Assembly: GCF_000468095.1 (NCBI RefSeq)
Contig: NZ_ASZC01000014.1
Location: forward strand, 152,985-216,984
Direction of reading: 5' to 3'
DNA: 64,000 bases
Origin: Pantoea sp. AS-PWVM4
GTDB lineage: Bacteria; Pseudomonadota; Gammaproteobacteria; Enterobacterales; Enterobacteriaceae
Shown here one piece after another: positions 44,545 through 53,000 of the stretch. A model generated the notes under the pieces. That model was given only the letters and a program-made list of their open reading frames with translations, ran no database searches and had not been told where the DNA came from. The translations under genes and the position numbers were made by a program. Within the stretch, counting starts at the first letter, position 1. Every line of letters starts with the position of its first letter.

Positions 44545-45192
44545 TCAGCGTTGCAGTTCATCCAGCGCTGGTGCATCCAGATGTGACACATCCCCGGCCG
44601 TCTCCACCACCCAGCCCGCTGCCAGCCAGGCGCTCTGCTGATGGTCAACGCGAGAGATGGAGCAGTTACGCAGACGCAAACGGCGTTCGGCATGTGCCGG
44701 TAAACCAAGAATGGTACTGACCAGCACGCCGAGTGCCATACCGTGGCTGACAATCAGTGGACGGCTGCCTGCCGGTAATCCGAGGCAATCATTTAACGCC
44801 GCGTGCATCCGCGCCGCCATCTCCGCCATCGACTCACCGCCAGGAATGCGACCGTTTTCGGTGCCATCCACCAGGGTTTTCCGCCAGCTCTCTTCTTCCG
44901 CCGTCAACCCTTCGATTGGGCGCTGTTCCAGCACCCCCATATTGAGTTCGCGCAGGCGCGCATCAAGCGTTACCGCACAACCGCAGGCATCCGCGATAAT
45001 TTCCGCAGTGCGACGAGTACGTCCTAAATCGCTGGCAATCACATGGGTAATCCCCAGCGATTTAACGCGCTCACCCACCTGATGGGCCTGTTGCTCACCT
45101 TTCTCCGTCAGCGGACTGTCGGACTGCCCCTGAATGCGTCGGGCCGCATTCCAAACCGTTTCACCGTGACGAACAAGATAGACCTGTAGCAT
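44545..45192 (-). CDS. gpmB: Histidine phosphatase family protein GpmB
   Basis: Member of the phosphoglycerate mutase-like branch; annotated as a probable mutase, though phosphatase activity is more likely for many relatives. 215 residues, as in E. coli. Phospho-histidine in YLVRHGETVWNAA (His9), second histidine in LIVSHGMALG, and RLRELNMG upstream. It is divergent from yjjX. Confidence 0.93.
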   Translation of the reverse strand: MLQVYLVRHGETVWNAARRIQGQSDSPLTEKGEQQAHQVGERVKSLGITHVIASDLGRTRRTAEIIADACGCAVTLDARLRELNMGVLEQRPIEGLTAEEESWRKTLVDGTENGRIPGGESMAEMAARMHAALNDCLGLPAGSRPLIVSHGMALGVLVSTILGLPAHAERRLRLRNCSISRVDHQQSAWLAAGWVVETAGDVSHLDAPALDELQR

Positions 45193-45243
45193 GCTTAATT
45201 TCCGTTATACTGCGACAAATTTGCCTTGAGGGTTCAAACAATT

Positions 45244-45762
45244 ATGTACCATGTTGTCGCAGCCACCATCAATCCGGCAAAAATCCGCGCGATTGCACAA
45301 GCGTTCAACGACGTTTTCGGCGAAGGATCCTGCCATATTGAAGGGGTCGAGGTCGAGAGCGGCGTTGCAGCCCAGCCGCTGACGGATGTCGAAACGCGAA
45401 CTGGCGCACGTCAGCGTGTTGCCAACGCACGCGCCAAAAAAGCGGATGCCGATTTTTGGGTGGCCATTGAAGCCGGAATTGAAGGCGACAGCGCCTTCGC
45501 GTGGATGGTGGTGGAAAATGCGCAGCAGCGCGGTGAATCACGTTCCGCCAGCTTTACGCTACCAGCGGTGGTGATGGCAGGTTTGAGCGCCGGTCATGAG
45601 TTGGGTGATGAAATGGCGCGCTTAACCGGCGTGGAAAATATCAAACAGAAAGGCGGAGCGATTGGTGCCTTTACCCACGGGCTGCTGACGCGTTCCAGCG
45701 TCTATCATCAGGCGCTGATTCTGGCGCTTTGCCCGTTCACCCATCCGTTGTACCAGCAGTGA
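45244..45762 (+). CDS. yjjX: Inosine/xanthosine triphosphatase YjjX
   Basis: House-cleaning NTPase that hydrolyses non-canonical ITP and XTP. 172 residues from the ATG giving [17 protein letters not shown]; a TTG six codons upstream is in frame but unlikely. Family motifs [26 protein letters not shown] and [15 protein letters not shown]. Its stop abuts the trpR stop with no gap. Confidence 0.93.
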   Translation: MYHVVAATINPAKIRAIAQAFNDVFGEGSCHIEGVEVESGVAAQPLTDVETRTGARQRVANARAKKADADFWVAIEAGIEGDSAFAWMVVENAQQRGESRSASFTLPAVVMAGLSAGHELGDEMARLTGVENIKQKGGAIGAFTHGLLTRSSVYHQALILALCPFTHPLYQQ

Positions 45763-46071
45763 TCAGGCGCGTCCCAGACGCGCTTCCAGCCAACGTTTCA
45801 GCTCCGGCGGGGCTTCTTTCAGGCTGTTGGAGCCACGGGTGATGGTGGCAATACCAACGCCTAGCTCATTCTTCAGCTCACGCTGGCTCATCTCTCCGTT
45901 CATCAACTCTTCAATGATGCGCAGACGCGTGCCAAAAGACTCCCGCTCATCCGGGGTCATCATCAATTGCAGCAACGGTAAGGCGACGCCATCGGCGAAG
46001 GCATTTTGCATCAGGTCAACAAAACGCAGCCAGTTATCTTCAACAGGCTGGGAAGAAAGGGGTTGGCTCAT
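45763..46071 (-). CDS. trpR: Trp operon repressor TrpR
   Basis: Tryptophan-dependent repressor of trp, aroH, mtr and its own gene. 102 residues, helix-turn-helix in [20 protein letters not shown]. It follows slt in the same direction, with an autoregulatory operator in the 44-base gap. The Shine-Dalgarno-like GGAAG lies inside the operator palindrome. Confidence 0.95.
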   Translation of the reverse strand: MSQPLSSQPVEDNWLRFVDLMQNAFADGVALPLLQLMMTPDERESFGTRLRIIEELMNGEMSQRELKNELGVGIATITRGSNSLKEAPPELKRWLEARLGRA

Positions 46072-46076
46072 GAAGG

Positions 46077-46106
46077 GCTTCCGTACTCATTAACGAGTAC
46101 GGAAGC
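46077..46106 (-). promoter_or_regulatory. TrpR operator of trpR
   Basis: A 30-bp palindrome with 14 of 15 base pairs matched; its core GTACTCATTAACGAGTAC (46083-46100) corresponds closely to the E. coli trpR operator (GTACTC-TTTA-GCGAGTAC type). A TATGCT -10-like hexamer lies just upstream (46107-46112 on the minus strand). Confidence 0.85.
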
Positions 46107-46115
46107 ATAGCACAG

Positions 46116-48035
46116 TCAGTAGCGGCGATTCCACTCGCTATCTGCCAGAATCTTATCGGGTTGTCCCATGAAGTAACGATAGTAGGCATCATACGCCAGC
46201 ACGTTCTTCACGTAGCCACGAGTTTCCGAGAAGGGAATGGTTTCAATAAACGCCACCGCATCCAGACGTCCACCACTGTTGTTCAGCCAGCTACGCACTC
46301 GCGACGGTCCGGCGTTGTAAGCTGCCGAGGCAAAGATACGGTTCTGCTCAAACTGCTGATAGACATAATCCAGATATTGCGTACCAATCTGGATATTGGT
46401 TTGTGGATCAAGCAATTGGCCGCTGTTCACATAACCGGGAATGTTATACATCTTCACGGTATGCGTGGCGGTCGCGGGCATCACCTGCATCAGCCCACTG
46501 GCCCCCACCGGCGAACGCGCTTTCGGGTTCCACGCACTCTCCTGACGCGAAATTGCCATGGCATAACTTTGCGGAATCGCTTTGCCGCTGGTGTACTGCT
46601 GATACAGATTGCGCCATGCCAGCGGGAAGCGTTCTTTCAGACTGTCCCACATTTTGGCGGTAATGGTGGCCTGCACGCTCAGATCCCACCAGTCCTGCTC
46701 ATTGGCGTAGCGCGCCAGCATCTGTTGCTGCTGACGGGTTTTGCTGGAAATCAGGTTAGCCCATTCGCTGCGCGCCAGGTTATCCAGCCCCCAGTACATC
46801 AGCTCGCGCACCCGTGCCAGTTCCGCACCCTGCACCAGATTGCTCTCCGGTGCCGGAGCCGGATTCACCTGCAACGGATAGTCGACGCCCAACCGCTGGG
46901 CCGCCACCATCGGATAGAAACCCCGTCCCTGCATCAACTTGCGCAGGATTTCGTCGGCTTCATCTTTACGTCCCTGCTCAATCAGCAGGTCGGCCTGCCA
47001 GTATTGCCACTCATCTTTCTCTTTGGCCTCGACCGGCAGGCGAGCAATCCAGGTATTCAGTCCCCGCCGGTCGTTATTACCCAGCGCAAGTCGCACCCGG
47101 CGCTCAATCAACGTGGTGGATTCGCTGTTCATCACCACGTTATCGCGCCAGCGCGCCTGCTCAGAAGTCACATCGTTGCCCATCAGACGCCACGCGACGA
47201 TCTCTTTCAGCGCCTGCTCATCTGCCGGTCCCATCTTCTGCGACTGCACCAGTCCCGGAATCATCAGGCGCGCATTTTCTGCGTCCTGACGTGCCACACG
47301 GGCGAAAGCAAAGTTGGTGGCCTGGCGGGTAAAATCCGTCGGCCCAACGCTGCTGGCAAAGCTGGTGACGGTTTGCGGGTTCTGCTGCAACGTCATCACT
47401 GCCGTGGCGATGGTTTGATAATCCGCTGGCAACATCTTTGCCAGATAATTGACCAGGCTATCGTTACCCTCTTTCATCGCCAGGCGAATACGCTCAAGGA
47501 TGGTGATCGGCGAGAGTTGCCCGGCAGATTGCCACACTGAGAACAACTGGTCGCAATCATTAGGCAGCGATGTCCCGCGTAGCCAGATGTCTTTCGCGCC
47601 ATCAAACGCCACCTGCTGCTGGCCGGTGGCCCACTTGGCGTAATACCAGTTACAACGCGCCTGTACCGGTTGCGGTGCTTCCGGGCTGAAATTCAGCAAT
47701 TCCTGCCATGCCTGACGGTGTGCCAGCACATTGACAAAACGGGTGGAGAGCGCACGCGCAGGCGGTAACGTCGGGTATTGTTGAATAAAATTCTTCACCG
47801 CCAGCGGCGTTTCCTGATCGAGATCCTGCGCCAGCATACGGTATTGCAGATAAGGATAGAGCGGGTAATCCTGTAGCGTTGGCATCAACTGTGCCACGGT
47901 GTCCATCTGCTTGTTATCCCAGGCTTGTTTTATCTGGGCATAACGCTGTCGTTGCTGGTCTAGCGAATCGGCCCACACGCTGCTGGCCGCACTGACCAGG
48001 CAGATCCCTATAATCCAGTTACGCCACTTATCCAC
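46116..48035 (-). CDS. slt: Soluble lytic murein transglycosylase Slt70
   Basis: Periplasmic enzyme that cleaves glycan strands to 1,6-anhydromuropeptides. I choose the GTG start at 48035: it is preceded at six bases by GAGGAG and gives (M)DKWRNWIIGICLVSAASSVWA/DSLDQQRQ, a normal signal peptide, total 639 residues (645 in E. coli). An ATG 17 codons upstream has no ribosome site. The N-terminal part is the alpha-superhelical U and L domains; the C-terminal lysozyme-like domain has the catalytic Glu in AISRQESAWNPKARSP, then GASGLMQVMPATA and SAAYNAGPSRVR. Confidence 0.95.
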   Translation of the reverse strand: MDKWRNWIIGICLVSAASSVWADSLDQQRQRYAQIKQAWDNKQMDTVAQLMPTLQDYPLYPYLQYRMLAQDLDQETPLAVKNFIQQYPTLPPARALSTRFVNVLAHRQAWQELLNFSPEAPQPVQARCNWYYAKWATGQQQVAFDGAKDIWLRGTSLPNDCDQLFSVWQSAGQLSPITILERIRLAMKEGNDSLVNYLAKMLPADYQTIATAVMTLQQNPQTVTSFASSVGPTDFTRQATNFAFARVARQDAENARLMIPGLVQSQKMGPADEQALKEIVAWRLMGNDVTSEQARWRDNVVMNSESTTLIERRVRLALGNNDRRGLNTWIARLPVEAKEKDEWQYWQADLLIEQGRKDEADEILRKLMQGRGFYPMVAAQRLGVDYPLQVNPAPAPESNLVQGAELARVRELMYWGLDNLARSEWANLISSKTRQQQQMLARYANEQDWWDLSVQATITAKMWDSLKERFPLAWRNLYQQYTSGKAIPQSYAMAISRQESAWNPKARSPVGASGLMQVMPATATHTVKMYNIPGYVNSGQLLDPQTNIQIGTQYLDYVYQQFEQNRIFASAAYNAGPSRVRSWLNNSGGRLDAVAFIETIPFSETRGYVKNVLAYDAYYRYFMGQPDKILADSEWNRRY

Positions 48036-48137
48036 TTCACTCTCCTCTTTGTGCTGCGATCCAGCTGCATGCCAGACTTTCTTCATGCTAACCAGGCCAA
48101 CACGCTCTTGCCATGTTCTTCATAAAATTTACGATCA

Positions 48138-48176
48138 TGCACCGCTATCGACCAGATGCTGCGCCGCCATTGTGCA
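48138..48176 (+). promoter_or_regulatory. Two candidate NtrC (GlnG) enhancer sites
   Basis: Compared with TGCACC-N5-GGTGCA: TGCGCCGCCATTGTGCA (48160-48176) matches 10 of 12 defined bases, and TGCACCGCTATCGACCA (48138-48154) matches 9 of 12 with a perfect left half. The two are 22 bp apart, two helical turns, and about 98 and 120 bp upstream of the expected start of transcription from the sigma-54 promoter. Assignment rests on position and consensus only. Confidence 0.6.
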
Positions 48177-48239
48177 CTTATTCATCACAAAAACTTATCG
48201 TACTGGAACTAATTTCGCATAATCATTCTGTTACAAATA

Positions 48240-48255
48240 TGGCACGGCCTTTGCT
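48240..48255 (+). promoter_or_regulatory. Sigma-54 promoter of the urea operon
   Basis: TGGCACG-GCCT-TTGCT: a full match to the RpoN consensus TGGCACG-N4-TTGCW, with GG and GC separated by exactly ten bases. Transcription would begin near 48266, 29 bases before the atzF ATG. Confidence 0.9.
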
Positions 48256-48259
48256 CTGT

Positions 48260-48291
48260 TGAATTCCATCTTGTATACCAGTTGGAATTCA
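48260..48291. promoter_or_regulatory. 32-bp palindromic operator at the urea operon start
   Basis: Arms TGAATTCCA (48260-48268) and TGGAATTCA (48283-48291) surround a centre GTATAC; 14 of 16 symmetric pairs match. It covers about -6 to +26 relative to the sigma-54 start and ends three bases before the ATG. GTATAC-centred palindromes are common targets of GntR/FCD repressors, and such a gene is in this operon; the link is inference. Confidence 0.75.
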
Positions 48292-48294
48292 CTC

Positions 48295-50091
48295 ATGGCA
48301 TCGACTTTTGGCTACACGCTTCAGGATTGGCAACAGCGTTACCAACAGGAACCGCAGCAGATCACCGCCCTGCTGGAAGCACACCTCGCAGCTATCGATA
48401 ACCAGGATAATGCGTGGTTGTATCTCGCCACCCCGGCACAACTTCAGGCACAAATTGAGCCGCTGTTAGCCAGCTATCTGCGCAACCCGGCGGCACTGCC
48501 GTTATTTGGCGTACCTTTTGCCGTCAAAGACAATATCGATGTCGCGGGCTGGCCGACGACCGCCGCCTGCCCGGCGCTGACTTATACCGCCAGCGCAGAT
48601 GCCTTTGTCGTCGCCCAACTGAAAGCCGCCGGCGCGGTGGTAATTGGCAAAACCAACCTCGACCAATATGCCACCGGTCTGGTCGGCACCCGTTCCCCTT
48701 ATGGTGCGGTGCGTAATACCTTTAATGCCGACTACGTCAGCGGCGGCTCCAGTTCCGGCTCGGCGTCGGTACTGGCACGCGGTCTGGTAGGCTTCTCGCT
48801 CGGCACCGATACCGCCGGTTCCGGTCGCGTACCGGCTGGCTTCAATAATGTGGTGGGCCTGAAACCGACCAAAGGCTGGTTCTCGGCCAGTGGATTGCTG
48901 CCCGCCTGCCGCCTGAACGACACCATTTCCGTATTTGCCCTGACGGTGGAAGATGCCTTTGCCGTCGCCAGCGCCGCTGGCGGTTATGACGCGGCCGATG
49001 CCTATTCGCGCAGCAATCCGCATACTGCGCCCGCCAGCATCAAGGCGCACCCCGACTTTGCCATTCCGGCCAACCCGGAATTCTTTGATGACAAGCAAGC
49101 AGAAGCCGCCTGGGACAGTGCACTGGAACGCCTGCTCGCCAGCGGTGCTACGCTGCACCCCATCGACTTTACCCCATTCCAGCAACTGGCCGAGCAGCTC
49201 TACTACGGCCCGTGGGTAACGGAGCGCACCGTGGCGGTGGGCGAGATGATCAACCGCCCGGAAGAGATGGACCCGGTGGTCTATGGCATCGTGAAAAGCG
49301 GTCTGGATTACAGCGCGGTCGATGCCTTCAAAGCCGAATATCTGCGCGCGGAACTGACGCGCCAAATTCAGCAAACGCTGGCGCAGTTCGATGCGCTGGT
49401 GGTGCCGACCTCCCCCACCATCCACACCATTGAAGAGATGAAGCAGGAGCCGGTGCGCTACAACTCGCAGTTTGGCACCTACACCAACTTCACCAATCTG
49501 GCCGACCTCAGCGCGCTGGCGCTACCGGCACCGTTCCGTGCCGATGGCCTGCCGGCGGGCATCACCCTGATCGCCCCCGCCTGGCATGATCGTGCCTTGG
49601 TGGAATTCGGCCTGCGCTGGCAGCAGCAGCTGGCATTGCCGCTCGGTGCCACCGGCAAAGCGCAGCCAATGCAGCATCGCGCCCTGCCGCCTTCCGCCGA
49701 TCATGTGCGCGTCGCAGTCGTTGGTGCTCACCTCACCGGTATGCCGCTCAACTTCCAGCTCACCACCCGCCAGGCGGTGCTGGTGGAGGAAACCACCACC
49801 GCCAGCCATTACCGTCTGTTTGCGCTGCTGGATGGGCCGATCAAAAAACCGGGCCTGCTGCGCGATGAACATGGGGCAGCGATCACCGTCGAGCTGTGGG
49901 ATATCCCGCTGGCACGCTTTGGCGAGTTTGTGGCGGAAATCCCGCCGCCGCTGGGAATTGGCTCGCTGACGCTGGCCGATGGCCGGGTGGTGAAAGGTTT
50001 TATCTGTGAACCGATGGTGCTGAAACAGGCACTGGAGATCACCGAATTTGGCGGCTGGCGCAACTGGCTGACATCCCTGGGGAGTAAATAA
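48295..50091 (+). CDS. atzF: Allophanate hydrolase
   Basis: Hydrolyses allophanate (N-carboxyurea) to ammonia and CO2, the second step of the urea amidolyase route. 598 residues from the ATG at 48295 (an in-frame TTG at 48259 lies within the operator). N-terminal amidase-signature domain: catalytic Lys78 in FAVKDN, the GGSSSGSAS loop (Ser152/153) and nucleophile Ser176 in DTAGSGRVPAG. The C-terminal region from about 440 is the gamma-glutamylcyclotransferase-like domain typical of AtzF. It is first in the operon, two bases before urea carboxylase. Confidence 0.94.
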   Translation: MASTFGYTLQDWQQRYQQEPQQITALLEAHLAAIDNQDNAWLYLATPAQLQAQIEPLLASYLRNPAALPLFGVPFAVKDNIDVAGWPTTAACPALTYTASADAFVVAQLKAAGAVVIGKTNLDQYATGLVGTRSPYGAVRNTFNADYVSGGSSSGSASVLARGLVGFSLGTDTAGSGRVPAGFNNVVGLKPTKGWFSASGLLPACRLNDTISVFALTVEDAFAVASAAGGYDAADAYSRSNPHTAPASIKAHPDFAIPANPEFFDDKQAEAAWDSALERLLASGATLHPIDFTPFQQLAEQLYYGPWVTERTVAVGEMINRPEEMDPVVYGIVKSGLDYSAVDAFKAEYLRAELTRQIQQTLAQFDALVVPTSPTIHTIEEMKQEPVRYNSQFGTYTNFTNLADLSALALPAPFRADGLPAGITLIAPAWHDRALVEFGLRWQQQLALPLGATGKAQPMQHRALPPSADHVRVAVVGAHLTGMPLNFQLTTRQAVLVEETTTASHYRLFALLDGPIKKPGLLRDEHGAAITVELWDIPLARFGEFVAEIPPPLGIGSLTLADGRVVKGFICEPMVLKQALEITEFGGWRNWLTSLGSK

Positions 50092-50093
50092 TC

Positions 50094-53000
50094 ATGTTCA
50101 GTACCGTTCTGATTGCTAACCGTGGCGAAATTGCCTGCCGCGCTATCCGCACCCTGAAACGTCTTGGCGTAAAAAGTGTGGCGGTATATTCCGACGCTGA
50201 CCGCAACGCACGCCATGTGAAAGAGGCTGATGTGGCGATTGCCCTTGGCGGCGACAAAGCCAGCGACAGCTACCTGAGAATCGACAAAATCCTTGCTGCC
50301 GCTAAAGAAACCGGCGCAGAAGCCATCTGGCCGGGCTACGGTTTCCTTTCTGAGAGCCTGCCGTTTGCCGCCGCCTGCGAAGAAGCCGGTATCGCCTTTG
50401 TTGGCCCGACCGCGCAGCAGATTGGCGAGTTTGGCCTCAAGCACCGCGCCCGTGAACTGGCAGCCAGTGCTGGCGTGCCGATGACGCCGGGCACCGCGTT
50501 GCTGACCTCGCTGGAAGAAGCCCTGAGCGCTGCCGATCGCATCGGTTATCCGGTGATGCTGAAAAGCACCGCCGGTGGTGGTGGTATCGGCCTGACGCGT
50601 TGCGCCGACGCCGATGCGCTGCGCAACGCCTGGGAGAGCGTGCGTCGTCTCGGCGAACAATTTTTCAGTGACGCAGGCGTGTTTCTTGAGCGCTGCATCG
50701 ATCGCGCCCGCCACGTTGAAGTACAGATTTTTGGCGACGGCAGCGGCAAAGTAATTGCTCTGGGCGAACGCGACTGCTCGCTGCAACGTCGTAATCAGAA
50801 AGTGGTGGAAGAAACTCCAGCGCCAAACCTACCGCAGGCCACGCGTGAAGCGCTGCTGGCCTCAGCGGTGCGTCTCGGCGAGCTGGTCAGCTACCGTAGT
50901 GCAGGCACCGTGGAATATATCTACGACGCCGAACAGGACGCGTTCTATTTCCTCGAAGTCAACACCCGGCTCCAGGTAGAACATCCGGTCACCGAGTGCG
51001 TCACCGGTCTTGATCTGGTGGAGTGCATGTTGCAAGTGGCGGCGGGCGACAGCCTCGACTGGGCGCGAATGCAGCAGGCACCGCAAGGCGCATCCATTGA
51101 AGTGCGCCTGTACGCGGAAGATCCGCTGAAAAACTTCCAGCCCAGCCCTGGCGTGCTGACCGGCGTCAGCTTCCCGGACGATGTGCGCGTTGATGGCTGG
51201 ATCGATACCGGCACCGAAGTCTCCGCGTATTACGATCCGATGGTCGCCAAGCTGATCGTCCATGCCGACACCCGTGATGCCGCGCTGGCGAAAATGCAGC
51301 AGGCGCTGGGGGCCACCCAACTGCACGGTATCGCCAGCAACCTGGATTATCTGCGTCAGATCGTTGCCACCGAGGCGTTCCGCAGCGGCAAGGTCTGGAC
51401 ACGTTACCTCGACAGCTTCACCCCGGCGGCCAGCGTGATTGAAGTGCTGCAACCCGGCACCTTCAGCAGCATTCAGGATTTTCCGGGTCGCCTCGGCTAT
51501 TGGGATATCGGCGTGCCGCCATCTGGCCCGATGGATGATTTCGCCTTCCGTCTTGCCAACCGTATTGTTGGCAACCACGAAGCCGCTGCCGGTCTGGAAT
51601 TCACCCTGCAAGGCCCGACGCTGCGTTTTCACAGCGACGCGCTGATTGCCCTGACCGGTGCCGATTGTCCGGCCGATCTCGACGGTGAGCCGGTTAGCTA
51701 CTGGCAACCGGTTAAGGTCACGGCAGGACAGACACTGACACTGGGCCGCGCCCACAGCGGTTGTCGCACCTATCTGGCCGTGCGTAACGGTTTTGATGTA
51801 CCGGAGTATCTCGGCAGCCGTTCAACCTTCTCACTCGGCCAGTTTGGCGGCCATGCCGGACGTACGTTACGCGTCGCCGATATGCTGCCAATCTCCCAAC
51901 CTCTGCTTGCGGCCTGCACCACGCCTGCCCCGGTCAGCGAACCCCAGGCGCTCGATCACGCACTGGTGCCGCACTACGGCAGCGAATGGCGTATCGGCGT
52001 ACTCTACGGACCGCACGGCGCACCGGATTTCTTCACCCAGGCCGCTATCGATGAATTCTTCGCCAGCGACTGGCAGGTACATTACAACTCCAACCGTCTT
52101 GGTGTGCGTCTGGTAGGTCCGAAACCGAGCTGGACGCGTGCCAACGGTGGCGAAGCCGGGTTGCATCCTTCCAACGTGCACGACTGTGAATATGCCATCG
52201 GCGCGGTGAACTTCACCGGTGACTTCCCGGTGATCCTTACCCATGACGGCCCAAGCCTCGGCGGCTTCGTCTGCCCGGTCACCATCGCCAAAGCCGAGCT
52301 GTGGAAAGTTGGTCAGGTGAAGCCGGGTGATCGTATCCGATTCCACCCGATCAGCGCCGACGAAGCGGTGGCGCTGGAGAAAGCCCAGGCCCATAGCGTC
52401 GCGACCCTGCGTTCTGCCCATGCACCTGCGTTTGACGTACCGTCACTGGCGGCCAGCGACATCGGCTCGGCGACGCTGCTGGCGGCATTACCCGCCACCA
52501 CCAGCACCCCGGCAGTGGTATATCGCCAGGCCGGTGATAAATACGTGCTGATTGAGTACGGCGACAACGTGCTGGATCTGGCACTGCGCCTGCGCGTGCA
52601 TCTGTTGATGCAAGCACTGCGGGATCGCGCCGTGCCTGGTGTGGAAGAGTTGTCACCCGGCGTGCGTTCGTTGCAGGTGCGCTACGACAGCCTGATCCTC
52701 AGCCAGCCGCAACTGATGGCGCTGCTGCTGGAACTGGAAGCCGGACTGGGTGATGTCAGCCAGTTGAAAGTGCCGTCGCGCATTGTCTGGATGCCGATGG
52801 CATTTGAAGACAGCGCCACGCTCGGCGCGGTGGAACGCTACAAAGAAACCGTGCGCGCCACTGCGCCGTGGCTGCCGAACAACGTCGACTTTATCCAGCG
52901 TATTAATGGCCTGGAGAGCCGTGAAGCAGTGCGCGATACCATTTTCGATGCCAGCTACCTGATCCTCGGTCTGGGCGATGTCTATCTCGGCGCGCCCTGC

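Larger units (their letters stand above)
48036..48294. other. slt-atzF divergent regulatory region
   Basis: Non-coding; holds the slt leader on the left and, on the right, the NtrC-like sites, the sigma-54 promoter and the palindromic operator. I see no sign of an end of a mobile element here. Confidence 0.7.

Noticed and set aside
46161..47540. 459-codon open frame opposite slt
   Set aside because: Antisense to an intact slt; composition is typical of a mirrored frame.
49809..50786. Open frames of 297-325 codons opposite atzF and urea carboxylase
   Set aside because: Antisense shadows in high-GC coding sequence; the sense proteins are complete and conserved.
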